Shown: positions 27,406-36,429 of the stretch, piece after piece | Layout: each line of letters starts with the position of its first letter | Position numbering within the stretch: the first letter of the stretch is position 1 | From: Marinicella meishanensis | GTDB taxonomy: Bacteria; Pseudomonadota; Gammaproteobacteria; Xanthomonadales; Marinicellaceae | Direction: 5' to 3' | DNA length: 64,000 bases | Assembly: GCF_019931145.1 (NCBI RefSeq) | Contig: NZ_JAIOUV010000011.1 | Span: forward strand, 124,001 to 188,000 | Notes under the pieces: model-generated | Told to the model about the DNA's origin: nothing | Database searches by the model: none | What the model saw: the letters and a program-made list of their open reading frames with translations, nothing else | Translations under genes and position numbers: made by a program

Positions 27406-28594
27406 TTTTCACCCCAGCGAACAACAGCATCAACAGCCACCACAAACAAATGGACCAAAACGAAGAAAACAGTGAGTACAGCGACACCACCGGTAAGAAA
27501 GCAGCCAACAAGGCCACCCCGTAAGGCCACACTTGATTTTGATTGAAATGGCCTCGCACATACCGCCACATCATCACCCACATCAGCAACATCAACACCA
27601 TGCCTATGGTACCGGTCTCGGCCATAATTTCCAACACCCAATGGTGGGCATGTAAGCCGCCACCTTGTTGCGCCACCCAAACGTCACCGGGCTCGGCATA
27701 TTCGGCATACACTTGGCGAAAGGCCCGTGGTCCGACCCCATTGAGCGGATGGGCTTGGTACATGTTCCAAGCCGTGTGCCAAATCGGCAAGCGATCGGCC
27801 AGGGCGAAATCAATGGCACTTTGCTCCCCTTGCAACAACTGCAAAGAGCGGTCCACCCGCTGTTGAAAATCAGTGGAAGTCAACCACAACAGCAACACCC
27901 CAACCCCAATCAAGGCGCCAGATTTGAGCATCAGCAGCCAGCGGCGGCCATGTACGTGGTGCCACCAAAACATCAACAACACAAAACCCATCATCAACCA
28001 AGCCGAACGGGTGCCACTGAGGGTCACCACCAACAACACCAACCCCACGGCCGACCAGCGCAGCCAGGTGCGGTAACGACAAACGCACAACATCAACACC
28101 GGCACAAACAAGGCCAACACCGGACCGAGTTTGACGTTTTGCCCAAACAAGCCAGTCAGGCGGCCAGGATAAGAGGCTTGTCCCAGGATGTTGTACCCCA
28201 AGACACTTTGCAACAAGGCATCCAATGACCAAAACAGCAACAACACCGTGACCCCTTTGCTGAGCCAGTCCATGTCGGCTTCATCCAGCACATGGATCAC
28301 CAACAACCCGGCCAGATAGAATCGCCAGGCACCCCAGGTGATCAACCAACTCTTGGCCGGCCAATAAGAATCGATCGAAGCGGTGGCGGCCAACAAAAAA
28401 TAAGCAGCGAACACAGCCGTGAATGGTTTGAACCAGCGGCTTTGCCACAAGCTCCGGTGATCACTGATCAGCAACCACAAACCACCCAAGGCCAATAACA
28501 GCACCGGGATCTCGGACAAGCGGCCGAAGGGCAACAAGCCAACCACCGCCAACAACAAACCCGCCACCGCTTTGTTGACCTTAACTGGAATCAC
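27392..28594 (-). CDS. O-antigen ligase family protein (WaaL-like)
   Basis: A 400-residue polytopic membrane protein, about eleven hydrophobic segments, with the Wzy_C/WaaL pattern: a long periplasmic loop near residues 265-325 containing HPLNGVGPRAF and HAHHWVLEIMAE, where the conserved His is thought to act in joining O-antigen to lipid A-core. Starts at GTG 28594 within the GT4 gene. It could also be a polymerase of the same fold; the neighbouring core genes favour ligase. Confidence 0.85.
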   Translation of the reverse strand: MIPVKVNKAVAGLLLAVVGLLPFGRLSEIPVLLLALGGLWLLISDHRSLWQSRWFKPFTAVFAAYFLLAATASIDSYWPAKSWLITWGAWRFYLAGLLVIHVLDEADMDWLSKGVTVLLLFWSLDALLQSVLGYNILGQASYPGRLTGLFGQNVKLGPVLALFVPVLMLCVCRYRTWLRWSAVGLVLLVVTLSGTRSAWLMMGFVLLMFWWHHVHGRRWLLMLKSGALIGVGVLLLWLTSTDFQQRVDRSLQLLQGEQSAIDFALADRLPIWHTAWNMYQAHPLNGVGPRAFRQVYAEYAEPGDVWVAQQGGGLHAHHWVLEIMAETGTIGMVLMLLMWVMMWRYVRGHFNQNQVWPYGVALLAAFLPVVSLYSLFSSFWSICLWWLLMLLFAGVKNASD

Positions 28595-29714
28595 GCGAAT
28601 CTCTCAGCAATCCCTGATACACCGCCAGGGTCTGGCTGAACAGGGTGTCATTGGCAAACAAGCCATGTGGCTCAACGGTGGGTGGGTGCTGCAAAAATTC
28701 ATCGATGCGGGCTGCCAGTGTCACCACATCACCGGGTTCGACTTGCCCTTCAGGAAAGATTGCCTGCATGACCTCGGCCACACCACCGTGGGCAAAGGCC
28801 ACCACTGGCGTACCAATGGTCAGGGCTTCCAACACCGTGCGGCCAAAACTTTCGGGCTTTTCATTGACCGACACCACCACATCTGCCAGAGCATACAAGT
28901 TGGCAATCTGCCGTTCCACCCCCAACCAAGACACCCGGTCACTCAATTGATGCTGGTCAAACAGCTGCTTGATTTTTTTGCAATGGCTGGATTGATCGGC
29001 TTGGGCGGTCAGCAACAACTGACAATCCACTGCGGTGTGGCGCAGCCAATGCAGCAGGTTTTTCACCCCTTTGATGGCGGTTAAGCGCCCTGGCAGCAAG
29101 ACTTTTTTGCGCTTGGCTGCATGTGGGTGTTGTTGCTGCCAATGTTGCAACCAATCGGAATTGGGTGAATGACCATGCTTGAATTGGGGGTCTACCCCCC
29201 GGTATATCAATACCGGCGGTTGCTGTAGGTACCTTTTGAAATTTCTCTGCAAATAAGCCAAGGCCGTTTCTGACACCGCAATGACCCGGTCACCCCGAGC
29301 CATGATCGAAGAATAGCGGTTCACCGAGTGCAAACCGTGTAAGGTGGTGACAAGCTTCGGACGGTGGTGCTTGATGCCTTGCAGTGCGCGCAGGCACAAC
29401 CAGGCTGGCAAACGGGAACGGGCATGGACCACATCGACTTGCCAATCGCGCATCAAGCGGCGCAGCTGTTTCACGGCCCGCAAAGTGGTCAAGGATTTTT
29501 TCCCGACCTCCAAATTGATGTGGGTGATGTCATGGGTGACCAGCTCACCCACCAAAGGACCGCCTGCAGAAACCACCAAAGGTTGGTGGCCTTGGCGCTT
29601 GAGGTACTGGGCAAATTCGATGGTGCCGCGTTCCACGCCACCCACTTTCAACTGCGGCAACACCTGCATGACGGTCAGAGCCGGCTCGTTCGAACTGGGT
29701 GCGGAGGGTACCAT
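28581..29714 (-). CDS. Family 4 glycosyltransferase
   Basis: A 377-residue retaining GT-B glycosyltransferase. The N-terminal half has VLPQLKVGGVERGTIEFAQ, the glycine loop of the family; the C-terminal half has RLTAIKGVKNLLHWL and the ES/E motif in EKPESFGRTVLEALTIGTP, where the glutamates bind the donor sugar. It is the first gene of the five-gene lipopolysaccharide operon. Donor and acceptor are not predictable. Confidence 0.9.
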   Translation of the reverse strand: MVPSAPSSNEPALTVMQVLPQLKVGGVERGTIEFAQYLKRQGHQPLVVSAGGPLVGELVTHDITHINLEVGKKSLTTLRAVKQLRRLMRDWQVDVVHARSRLPAWLCLRALQGIKHHRPKLVTTLHGLHSVNRYSSIMARGDRVIAVSETALAYLQRNFKRYLQQPPVLIYRGVDPQFKHGHSPNSDWLQHWQQQHPHAAKRKKVLLPGRLTAIKGVKNLLHWLRHTAVDCQLLLTAQADQSSHCKKIKQLFDQHQLSDRVSWLGVERQIANLYALADVVVSVNEKPESFGRTVLEALTIGTPVVAFAHGGVAEVMQAIFPEGQVEPGDVVTLAARIDEFLQHPPTVEPHGLFANDTLFSQTLAVYQGLLRDSRDSS

Positions 29715-29764
29715 CTGGAGTCACCCCGTAGCTTGGGTTGTGGACACTGGAACCAAGTGCTGTT

Positions 29765-29950
29765 TCAGTCGTCTTTGACGATGAACTTGGCGCCGCAGTA
29801 TTCACAGACGGCCTCACCGGATTGTTCCAGCGGTAAGTAGACTTTTGGATGTGAGTTCCACACAGCCATTTCTTTGGTGGGGCATGAAATGGGTAAATCG
29901 GACGATTTGACGTGATAAACTTTTTCTGTGTTGGCTTCTTTGAGACCCAT
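29765..29950 (-). CDS. Small zinc-finger protein (zf-CHCC family)
   Basis: A 61-residue protein from ATG 29950 with the CHCC zinc-site pattern: Cys in PISCPTKE, His in WNSHPKVY, then CEYC. The fold is shared with the NDUFS6 subunit of mitochondrial complex I; bacterial copies have no settled role. It precedes the lipopolysaccharide operon by 50 bp on the same strand. The longer open frame up to 30061 lacks family similarity and is ignored. Confidence 0.85.
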   Translation of the reverse strand: MGLKEANTEKVYHVKSSDLPISCPTKEMAVWNSHPKVYLPLEQSGEAVCEYCGAKFIVKDD

Positions 29951-30096
29951 GTTCAATCCAAATGTAAGTTCGTTCATACAATCTGACATGTGAGCCTGAC
30001 TGTGCAGAAAAGGCCATTTCAATACCGACAAACGGTTCTTTTCAGCCCGTATCTTGACCACTATAATGAACCCAATATTATAAACCGTGAAAGCCT

Positions 30097-31062
30097 TTGA
30101 ATAAAGTAAATCTGTGTTGGGTGTTGTCTGATTGCCGGCTGGGTCATGAGATCCAAAGTCAAACGTTGGCCAAGCATTTGGGCACCAGCAGCCAAATCCA
30201 CCGCTTTATTCTGCGCCAACCCTGGGCCACCATGGCGCCACGATTGATCCCGGGATTTCATGCCGGCTTGCGGTGGCTGGATGGCAAACCCCAATTTAGC
30301 ACCCCACCCGAGGTGATCATCACCACCGGACGCCAAGCCGCGGCGGTGGGTAAATACGTGTGCCAACGTTATCGGCAGCAGCAACAAACCATCAGCCACA
30401 TCCAAATTCTGAATCCCAAAGACAACCCGGCCAACTACCAATGGTTGTTGTTACCCAAGCACGATGGTCGCCAAGGCGACAACATCATCCCATTCACTGG
30501 CAGCATCCACCCATATGATGCCGCTTGGTTCGAACAAAAAAGCAGTGGCAGATCACCACAGGCCGGACCCATTGCGGTGTTGTTGGGACACCCAGCCAAA
30601 GCCTACTTCAAACAACAACTGGTCACTGATTTAAAACAAATCAAAGCAGCCCATGACCGCCAACCCTTGCTGATTTGTGGCAGCCCCCGCTTACCGGATA
30701 ATGAGCAAAAGCGCATCAAACAATGGCTGCAATCTGGTGACCGGAGCTGGTTCAATGCCAATGACGGTGACAACCCCTATCAAACCATATTGAGCAGCGC
30801 CCAACACATCTACGTCACTGCCGACAGCATCAACATGATGAACGAGTGTGCGGCCAGTAATGCCCAGGTCAGTTTATTGGCCGAGCAATGGGTTCAATCC
30901 CAAAAGCATCAACGATTCATCCAGTCCTTGGCGGCGCGTTGGTCAGCCATCGGCACGACCCAAGCCGAATTCAGCAAGCCCATGCATGCCATTGCAGAAG
31001 TGTGGCAAGACCCGCGTTTTCAGAATTGGCTGAATTCGCCATTCTCATCCAACACCGGATAA
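30097..31062 (+). CDS. ELM1/GtrOC1-family protein (putative sugar-nucleotide enzyme)
   Basis: A 321-residue protein with CWVLSDCRLGHEIQSQTLA at the start, VIITTGRQAAAVGKY and later YVTADSINMMNECAAS, the blocks of the ELM1/DUF1022 family, which includes a mitochondrial fission protein and bacterial proteins in cell-surface polysaccharide loci. It has a GT-B-like architecture and no membrane helix. It starts at TTG 30097 and its last 43 bp overlap the 3' end of trmH on the other strand. The enzyme activity is not established. Confidence 0.82.
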   Translation: MNKVNLCWVLSDCRLGHEIQSQTLAKHLGTSSQIHRFILRQPWATMAPRLIPGFHAGLRWLDGKPQFSTPPEVIITTGRQAAAVGKYVCQRYRQQQQTISHIQILNPKDNPANYQWLLLPKHDGRQGDNIIPFTGSIHPYDAAWFEQKSSGRSPQAGPIAVLLGHPAKAYFKQQLVTDLKQIKAAHDRQPLLICGSPRLPDNEQKRIKQWLQSGDRSWFNANDGDNPYQTILSSAQHIYVTADSINMMNECAASNAQVSLLAEQWVQSQKHQRFIQSLAARWSAIGTTQAEFSKPMHAIAEVWQDPRFQNWLNSPFSSNTG

Positions 31063-31670
31063 GGTTTGTTTTGTCGTTGGCACATCCGGGCAATTTTTGG
31101 CCAGCACCATTCAAACAGCACCCGCTCAAAGGTGGCTTGGTCCAAGGACTGGCTTGTATACATGCCAGCCGCCTGACGTTGTCGTTGGGCTTCATATAAC
31201 ACCAAGGCACAGGCCACCGACACATTCAATGACTCCACCATTCCCACCATGGGGATCACGATGTGCTGATCCACTTGGGCGGCGGTGTCCGGTGACACCC
31301 CTTCCAATTCAGCCCCCATCACAATGGCTGTGGGTTGGGTGTAGTCTATCTGACGGTAGTCAACCGCCTCAGCCGACAGGTGGGCTGCCAACAGTTGGTG
31401 CCCCGATTGTTGCAGCTGCTTGGCCACATCAGCAAAACAATCATGTTGGTGGGCCAGCACGTATTTCTGTGAGCCTTTGGCCGTGTTGGTCAGCGGCCGA
31501 AAGCCTTCTTCCACTGGAATGTAATGGGTTTCAAACACCCCCACGGCATCGCAGGTGCGGATGATGGCATTAAAATTGTGTGGCTTGTGCACCCAGTCCA
31601 TCACCACGGTCAGGTCCGTTTGCCTGGCTTGCAGCACTTGCTGCAATTTATGAAAGCGTTCTGGGGTCAT
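31020..31670 (-). CDS. trmH: tRNA (guanosine-2'-O-)-methyltransferase TrmH
   Basis: SPOUT methyltransferase for Gm18 of tRNA. The 216-residue protein carries RQTDLTVVMDWVHKPHNFNA, with the conserved motif-1 HKPHNFNA, then IVMGAELEGVS and the knotted C-terminal PMVGMVESLNVSVACALVLYE. A following C-terminal extension is typical of TrmH. It overlaps the ELM1-family gene tail to tail by 43 bp. Confidence 0.95.
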   Translation of the reverse strand: MTPERFHKLQQVLQARQTDLTVVMDWVHKPHNFNAIIRTCDAVGVFETHYIPVEEGFRPLTNTAKGSQKYVLAHQHDCFADVAKQLQQSGHQLLAAHLSAEAVDYRQIDYTQPTAIVMGAELEGVSPDTAAQVDQHIVIPMVGMVESLNVSVACALVLYEAQRQRQAAGMYTSQSLDQATFERVLFEWCWPKIARMCQRQNKPYPVLDENGEFSQF

Positions 31671-31690
31671 GGTTCAATCATTGGGCACAC

Positions 31691-31714
31691 AAAAAGAGCA
31701 GCCGTGGCTGCTCT
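31691..31714 (-). terminator. Rho-independent terminator after the secreted-protein gene
   Basis: On the minus strand AAGAGCAGCC pairs with GGCTGCTCTT across a short loop and runs into TTTTTG. It lies 38 bp after the stop of the gene at 31752-32654 and before trmH. Confidence 0.8.
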
Positions 31715-31751
31715 TGGTTGTTTTTGATTGTGTATCGATTCGTTCAAACAG

Positions 31752-32654
31752 TTATTGTTTGACCACCTCGACCAGGCGGTAATCCATATCAAATCCCGCA
31801 AATGAATAACTGCTGCCGACGCTGTCGATGGTCGACACTTTGGGGAAGGCTGCTGCCATCATTTGCAGATTGGCACCTACGGCGGCGTTGGAACTGATTT
31901 GTCTGGCAATAGTCAACCTGACTTTTTCAGTTGGCTGCAGCACCACGTCTTTTACCACGCCATTGGCGCTCAAACAAAAGGAACCTTGAATCGGATCATT
32001 GTTGCTGTCTAAGAGCGAACATGAAATGTTACCGCCTTTGTTGAAGTAAGCAGGGAGCGAGTTGTTGTATGGATAATACTCCACAAAATCCAGCATTTGC
32101 TCACTGCCGGTGTTATTGGTGAAAGTCAACTCATAAGACATGATGTCACCTGCCGTATACCCACCGGGAGGCTCATTGGTGAATTCATAGGTGATGTCGG
32201 TGTTGGTTTGCACCGGCTCATCGGCAAAAGGCGTGGCAAAAATCACGTCAAATTCTTCGGCCGACAGACAAATTGACTTGCTGCGGTTTTCCGAACGCAG
32301 CACCAAAGCGCGGCGGTTCAAACTGTAGTTGACGTTGGACTGGACACCCATCACTGAAGTGCCACCATGATCTCCTTTGTTCTCGCCGTTGGGATCCAAA
32401 ACCCGCACGTGCACATTCGACACCGGTTGATAGTTGTCAATGCGGTTACAAATCACGGCGTGCGTGGTGCGCACATTGACTTCTCTGGCACCGACTTGGT
32501 ATTGTGTGTTTCCGGCCAACGGAAAGATGGGCACAACCTGCTGTTGACCGATGACCAAATCACGGTCCATCTCAAGGGTGATTTCAGCCATTACCGGAGG
32601 GACAAATGCAGCAGTGAGCAGAATCAAAACCGTGCTGGATTTAAGTTTGTTCAT
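31752..32654 (-). CDS. Secreted protein of unknown function with DUF11-like region
   Basis: A 300-residue protein with a signal peptide (about residues 1-23, ending PVMAEITLE). The middle (about 150-235) reads like an immunoglobulin-type or DUF11-like domain (GDIMSYELTFTNNTGSE), preceded by beta-rich sequence. Three cysteines in the secreted part. It does not carry the DLIFADDFE-type tail of other secreted proteins here. Function unknown. Divergent from the next small gene by about 215 bp that contain TTGACAAAA and TTTTGTCAA as an inverted pair (near 32770 and 32820). Confidence 0.7.
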   Translation of the reverse strand: MNKLKSSTVLILLTAAFVPPVMAEITLEMDRDLVIGQQQVVPIFPLAGNTQYQVGAREVNVRTTHAVICNRIDNYQPVSNVHVRVLDPNGENKGDHGGTSVMGVQSNVNYSLNRRALVLRSENRSKSICLSAEEFDVIFATPFADEPVQTNTDITYEFTNEPPGGYTAGDIMSYELTFTNNTGSEQMLDFVEYYPYNNSLPAYFNKGGNISCSLLDSNNDPIQGSFCLSANGVVKDVVLQPTEKVRLTIARQISSNAAVGANLQMMAAAFPKVSTIDSVGSSYSFAGFDMDYRLVEVVKQ

Positions 32655-32871
32655 TTCAAATTTTACCTTTCAGTATTGAGTAACGTTTTTTTCTTTTGGG
32701 GTTTTCTGACCCGCATTTTACTAAAATTTTAGATTTTGGTGTTAAAAGTTTGTTATTCGGCACATTAATTGACAAAAAAACCGGCACTTTTGTGATCAGT
32801 TAACCAATAATCCGGCGAAATTTTGTCAAGATTGATGTATATTTGTCATCTTGTTAAATTCGAGTGTAAAT

Positions 32872-33327
32872 ATGACTAAAAAACTGTTCTTTTTGACCCA
32901 GTTGATGCTGTGTGGGTTGGTGATGGCCAAAGCCCCTGATTTGAGTGACATGACTGAAGAGGAAAAACAAGTCACCGGGCTGCACAAATTGACCGACGAA
33001 GAACTGAATAATCTGAGCCAGTGGTTTAACAACAAGCAGCGAGAAATTGATCGTGAAATCAGACAGCGAGATGCCGGTTTTGAAGCCCGCAGACAGCACA
33101 CTGAGCGCCGCGAAATCCGGGCCAGACTGGAAAAATCATACGATGACAAATTGGGCGACACCTATTATGAATTGGACAACGGTCAAATCTGGAAACGCAT
33201 TTCAGCCGGCTCCATATTCTTGAAAAAAGACGGCCGTCAAGTGATCACCATCGAGCCGGCGATGCTGGGTTCTTGGTTGATGAAAGGTGACGGCAATCGA
33301 AGTGTCAAAGTGAAGCGCATTAAGTGA
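32872..33327 (+). CDS. Small secreted protein of unknown function
   Basis: A 151-residue protein from ATG 32872 with a signal peptide (about 1-19, ending LVMAKAP). A charged helical middle (NNKQREIDREIRQRDAGFEARRQ is reduced here to its basic-acidic pattern) precedes a short C-terminal beta region with YYELDNGQIWKRISAG, which resembles small SH3-like or secretion-linked domains. No family recognised. A frame start at TTG 32851 is less likely. Sits alone between the divergent secreted gene and the sugar dehydrogenase. Confidence 0.65.
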   Translation: MTKKLFFLTQLMLCGLVMAKAPDLSDMTEEEKQVTGLHKLTDEELNNLSQWFNNKQREIDREIRQRDAGFEARRQHTERREIRARLEKSYDDKLGDTYYELDNGQIWKRISAGSIFLKKDGRQVITIEPAMLGSWLMKGDGNRSVKVKRIK

Positions 33328-33519
33328 TTGACCCGGTCGTTAAATCACGGCCTGAAGTGCCACTTAAGCGTCTGATTTTAAACCATTAACCGGCTGCTGC
33401 GCAGCCCCCTTAAAGCCACATAAATAACCGCCAATTTGACCACCCAGCTGCGCACTTCCGCAGTGGGCCTCAAGCACCAGAGACCACTGCCAGATTGGCC
33501 ATAAAAACGGGAGTTCAAC

Positions 33520-34761
33520 ATGAAAAAAATTTGCCTTTTGATTGCGGCCTTTTGGTCCTCGACCTCACTGGCACAAGTGCCCACCGATGTGGGCCTGGAA
33601 TTGGTCAATAGCGTCAGTGGCAACATGGGCGTCAGACACGCCGGTGATGGCAGCGGCCGCCTGTTTGTCATCAACCAGGACGGCGCCATCCGGGTCATCG
33701 ACGACCAAGACAATTTGCTGGCCACACCGTTCTTGGACATCGATGCCAAGGTTAATTCCGGCGGCAATGAGCAAGGCCTGTTGGGCTTGGCCTTCCACCC
33801 CAATTACAGCTCAAACGGCTATTTTTATGTGAATTACACCAAATCTGGCAGCAACTCCGGTGACACCATCATTGAACGCTACTCGGTATCAGCCGGAGAT
33901 GCCAATGTGGCCGATCCCAACTCCGGGGTGGTGATCATGCGCGTGATCCAGGATTTTGCCAACCACAACGGTGGCAACATCTTGTTTGGGCCTGATGGTT
34001 ACCTCTATATCGGTATGGGTGACGGCGGCAGCGGTGGTGATCCATTGGATCGCGGCTTGAACCTCGGTTCAGCCTTGGGCAGCATGTTGCGCATTGATGT
34101 GGACGGCAACAACGCACCCAACCACCCTGCCCCGGTCATGAATGAAGACCATGTCTGCCCCCAAGATGGCGCTGGCCAGTATGGCATCCCGGCCGACAAC
34201 CCATTTGTGGGTACCGCTGGAGCTTGTCCGGAAATTTGGACCTATGGCTTGCGCAACCCTTGGCGCTGGAGTTTTGACCGTGACACCGGCGACATGTTCA
34301 TTGGCGATGTGGGACAAGGCGCCCGCGAAGAAATCAGTTTCCAACCAGCCAATGGTGGCGGTGAAAACTTTGGCTGGAATTGCCGCGAAGGCGACATCGC
34401 CTACAACGGCTGTCCTGATTCCAGCGCTTACACCGCGCCAATTCTGGTGAAAACCCACGGCAGCTCTCGCTGTTCCATCACCGGCGGTTACCGCTACCGC
34501 GGACCGGTGGGCAGCATCCAAGGCGATTACATCTATGGGGATTATTGTTCAGGTCAGATTTGGTTTGCCAACAATGCCGGCGGCCCCTGGACCGAAGACG
34601 AGTGGAGCAACACCGGTGGTGTGAACTTCAGTTTTCAGCTGACCAGTTTTGGCGAGGATGAAGACGGCAACGTTTACATCGTCCGCCGCAGCGGTGACAT
34701 TTACCGCATCACCGGCGATCCATTACCGGATGATTTGATTTTCGCCAGCGATTTCGAATAA
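33520..34761 (+). CDS. Secreted PQQ-type glucose/sorbosone dehydrogenase with C-terminal tail motif
   Basis: A 413-residue secreted protein with a signal peptide (about 1-19, ending SLAQVP) and the six-bladed propeller of soluble aldose dehydrogenases. Segments such as EQGLLGLAFHPNY, GGNILFGPDGYLYIGMGDGG, IWTYGLRNPWRWSFD and DMFIGDVGQGAREEI match the Glucose/Sorbosone dehydrogenase (GSDH) family, whose members oxidise sugars with PQQ as cofactor. The chain ends in DLIFASDFE exactly at the stop, a tail shared with two other secreted proteins in this window. Lone gene with a strong terminator after it. No PQQ synthesis gene in view. Confidence 0.88.
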   Translation: MKKICLLIAAFWSSTSLAQVPTDVGLELVNSVSGNMGVRHAGDGSGRLFVINQDGAIRVIDDQDNLLATPFLDIDAKVNSGGNEQGLLGLAFHPNYSSNGYFYVNYTKSGSNSGDTIIERYSVSAGDANVADPNSGVVIMRVIQDFANHNGGNILFGPDGYLYIGMGDGGSGGDPLDRGLNLGSALGSMLRIDVDGNNAPNHPAPVMNEDHVCPQDGAGQYGIPADNPFVGTAGACPEIWTYGLRNPWRWSFDRDTGDMFIGDVGQGAREEISFQPANGGGENFGWNCREGDIAYNGCPDSSAYTAPILVKTHGSSRCSITGGYRYRGPVGSIQGDYIYGDYCSGQIWFANNAGGPWTEDEWSNTGGVNFSFQLTSFGEDEDGNVYIVRRSGDIYRITGDPLPDDLIFASDFE

Positions 34762-34769
34762 GCCAAGCC

Positions 34770-34809
34770 CACAAAAAAAGCCGGCCCTGTTGTGGCCGGC
34801 TTTTTTGTG
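34770..34809. terminator. Bidirectional terminator between sugar dehydrogenase and ychF
   Basis: AAAAAAAGCCGGCC and GGCCGGCTTTTTT flank a seven-base loop. The A and T runs on both sides let it serve both convergent genes. Confidence 0.9.
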
Positions 34810-34864
34810 CCTTGAATTCAGCGGCGACACTCAGGATTGACGCCGTCAGTTCCGTCAGATGGGC

Positions 34865-35956
34865 TCACACATTGAAGCGGAAGTGCAGCACATCCCCTTC
34901 TTTGACCAAGTAATCCTTGCCTTCCAAGCGCAGCTTACCGGCCTCTTTACAACCCGACTCACCTTGGTATTGGATGAAATCATCAAACGCCATGGTTTCG
35001 GCGCGGATAAAGCCCTTTTCAAAATCGGTGTGGATCACCCCAGCGGCTTGTGGCGCGGTGGCCCCGCTGACAAAAGTCCAGGCCCGCACTTCCTTGACCC
35101 CGGCGGTGAAATAGGTGTTCAAACCCAACAACTCATAACCCGCCCGAATCACCCGGTTCAGGCCCGCTTCTGACAGCCCCATTTCTGCCAAAAACTCGGC
35201 CTTGTCCTCATCATCCAACAAGGCAATCTCGGCTTCAATGGCGGCACAAACGGGCACCACCATGGCGCCTTCTTGTTCGGCAAATCCATGCAACTGATTC
35301 AACAAGGGGTTGTCGGTAAACCCTTGGTCATCGACATTGGCGATGTACATCATGGGTTTGGCGGTGATGAAACTGAATTCTTTGACCGCCGCCCATTCAT
35401 CTGGACCCAAATCCAATGTGCGCAAGGCCAGACCTTCGCTCAGATGGGCCACGATTTTTTCCAAGATGGCGGCCCGTTTCACCGCTTCCTTGTCCCCTGA
35501 TCGGGTTTTCTTTTGGGTCCTGACCAGGGATTTCTCAGCCGATTCCAAATCGGCCAGGGCCAATTCTGTGTTGATGGTTTCGATGTCTGACAAGGGGTTG
35601 ATCTTGCCATCCACATGCACCACGTCATCGTCTTCAAAACACCTGGCCACATGGGCAATGGCATCGGTTTCGCGGATGTGCGACAAAAACTGATTGCCCA
35701 AACCCTCGCCTTTGGAAGCGCCAGCCACCAAACCCGCGATGTCGACGAATTCCATGGTGGTGGGGATCACTTTTTGCGGTTTCACAATGGCCGCCAATTG
35801 ATCCAGCCGCAGGTCAGGCACTTCAACAATGCCAACATTCGGATCAATGGTACAAAAAGGATAGTTCTCGGCCGCAATCTCGGCTTTGGTCAACGCATTG
35901 AACAAGGTTGATTTGCCCACATTGGGCAGGCCCACAATGCCACATTTGAAACCCAT
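34865..35956 (-). CDS. ychF: Redox-regulated GTPase/ATPase YchF
   Basis: Obg-family P-loop NTPase that prefers ATP and binds the ribosome. ATG 35956 gives 363 residues opening [17 protein letters not shown] (P-loop), with [16 protein letters not shown] (G3), NVDDQGF in place of the canonical NKxD (the ATP-preferring variant) and a C-terminal TGS-like region ending HFRFNV. The longer open frame upstream is not needed. Convergent with the sugar dehydrogenase gene. Confidence 0.96.
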   Translation of the reverse strand: MGFKCGIVGLPNVGKSTLFNALTKAEIAAENYPFCTIDPNVGIVEVPDLRLDQLAAIVKPQKVIPTTMEFVDIAGLVAGASKGEGLGNQFLSHIRETDAIAHVARCFEDDDVVHVDGKINPLSDIETINTELALADLESAEKSLVRTQKKTRSGDKEAVKRAAILEKIVAHLSEGLALRTLDLGPDEWAAVKEFSFITAKPMMYIANVDDQGFTDNPLLNQLHGFAEQEGAMVVPVCAAIEAEIALLDDEDKAEFLAEMGLSEAGLNRVIRAGYELLGLNTYFTAGVKEVRAWTFVSGATAPQAAGVIHTDFEKGFIRAETMAFDDFIQYQGESGCKEAGKLRLEGKDYLVKEGDVLHFRFNV

Positions 35957-36152
35957 GGTTTGTTCCGGTAAAAAAAAGTGGCGGGATTTTACCACAAGAA
36001 ACCATCAGGCGTTACCCATCACCATCTGCCGGGCCCCAATTCCGCCCTCTGAGTGGTTGGCCAGATGGTAAATAGACGCAATAATTAACTGCCAAATCCG
36101 CTTGAATCATTTTATAATAGCGCCTTTCAGTCATTGAATGGAACACCCAACC

Positions 36153-36392
36153 ATGTCACAACTCAGCCAAGAAGAAATCGCGGAAATTAAGGACCACTTT
36201 GACTTTTTTGACAAGGATGGCAGTGGCCTGATCGACCTGGATGAATTCTGTCAGTTATTGAAGGTGTTGGCGCCAGATGCCAGCCAAGACAATGCGGTCC
36301 GTGGCTTTGCCACCATTGATGCCGATCACAACGAACAAATCGACTTTGATGAGTTTTTGGATTGGTGGAAAATGAACTGGACCGTGTTCTGA
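36153..36392 (+). CDS. Small EF-hand calcium-binding protein
   Basis: A 79-residue protein with two EF-hands. Loop 1 is DKDGSGLIDLDE and loop 2 is DADHNEQIDFDE; both have acidic residues at positions 1, 3, 9 and 12, so both should bind calcium. The layout is half of calmodulin. No signal peptide, so a cytosolic calcium buffer or sensor is likely. ATG 36153 is used; an ATG at 36138 would add five residues. Convergent with yggS. Such small EF-hand proteins are uncommon in bacteria and have no settled role. Confidence 0.85.
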   Translation: MSQLSQEEIAEIKDHFDFFDKDGSGLIDLDEFCQLLKVLAPDASQDNAVRGFATIDADHNEQIDFDEFLDWWKMNWTVF

Positions 36393-36429
36393 CGCCCGCT
36401 CAAATAGCGCCACTCAAACACCTCAATAA

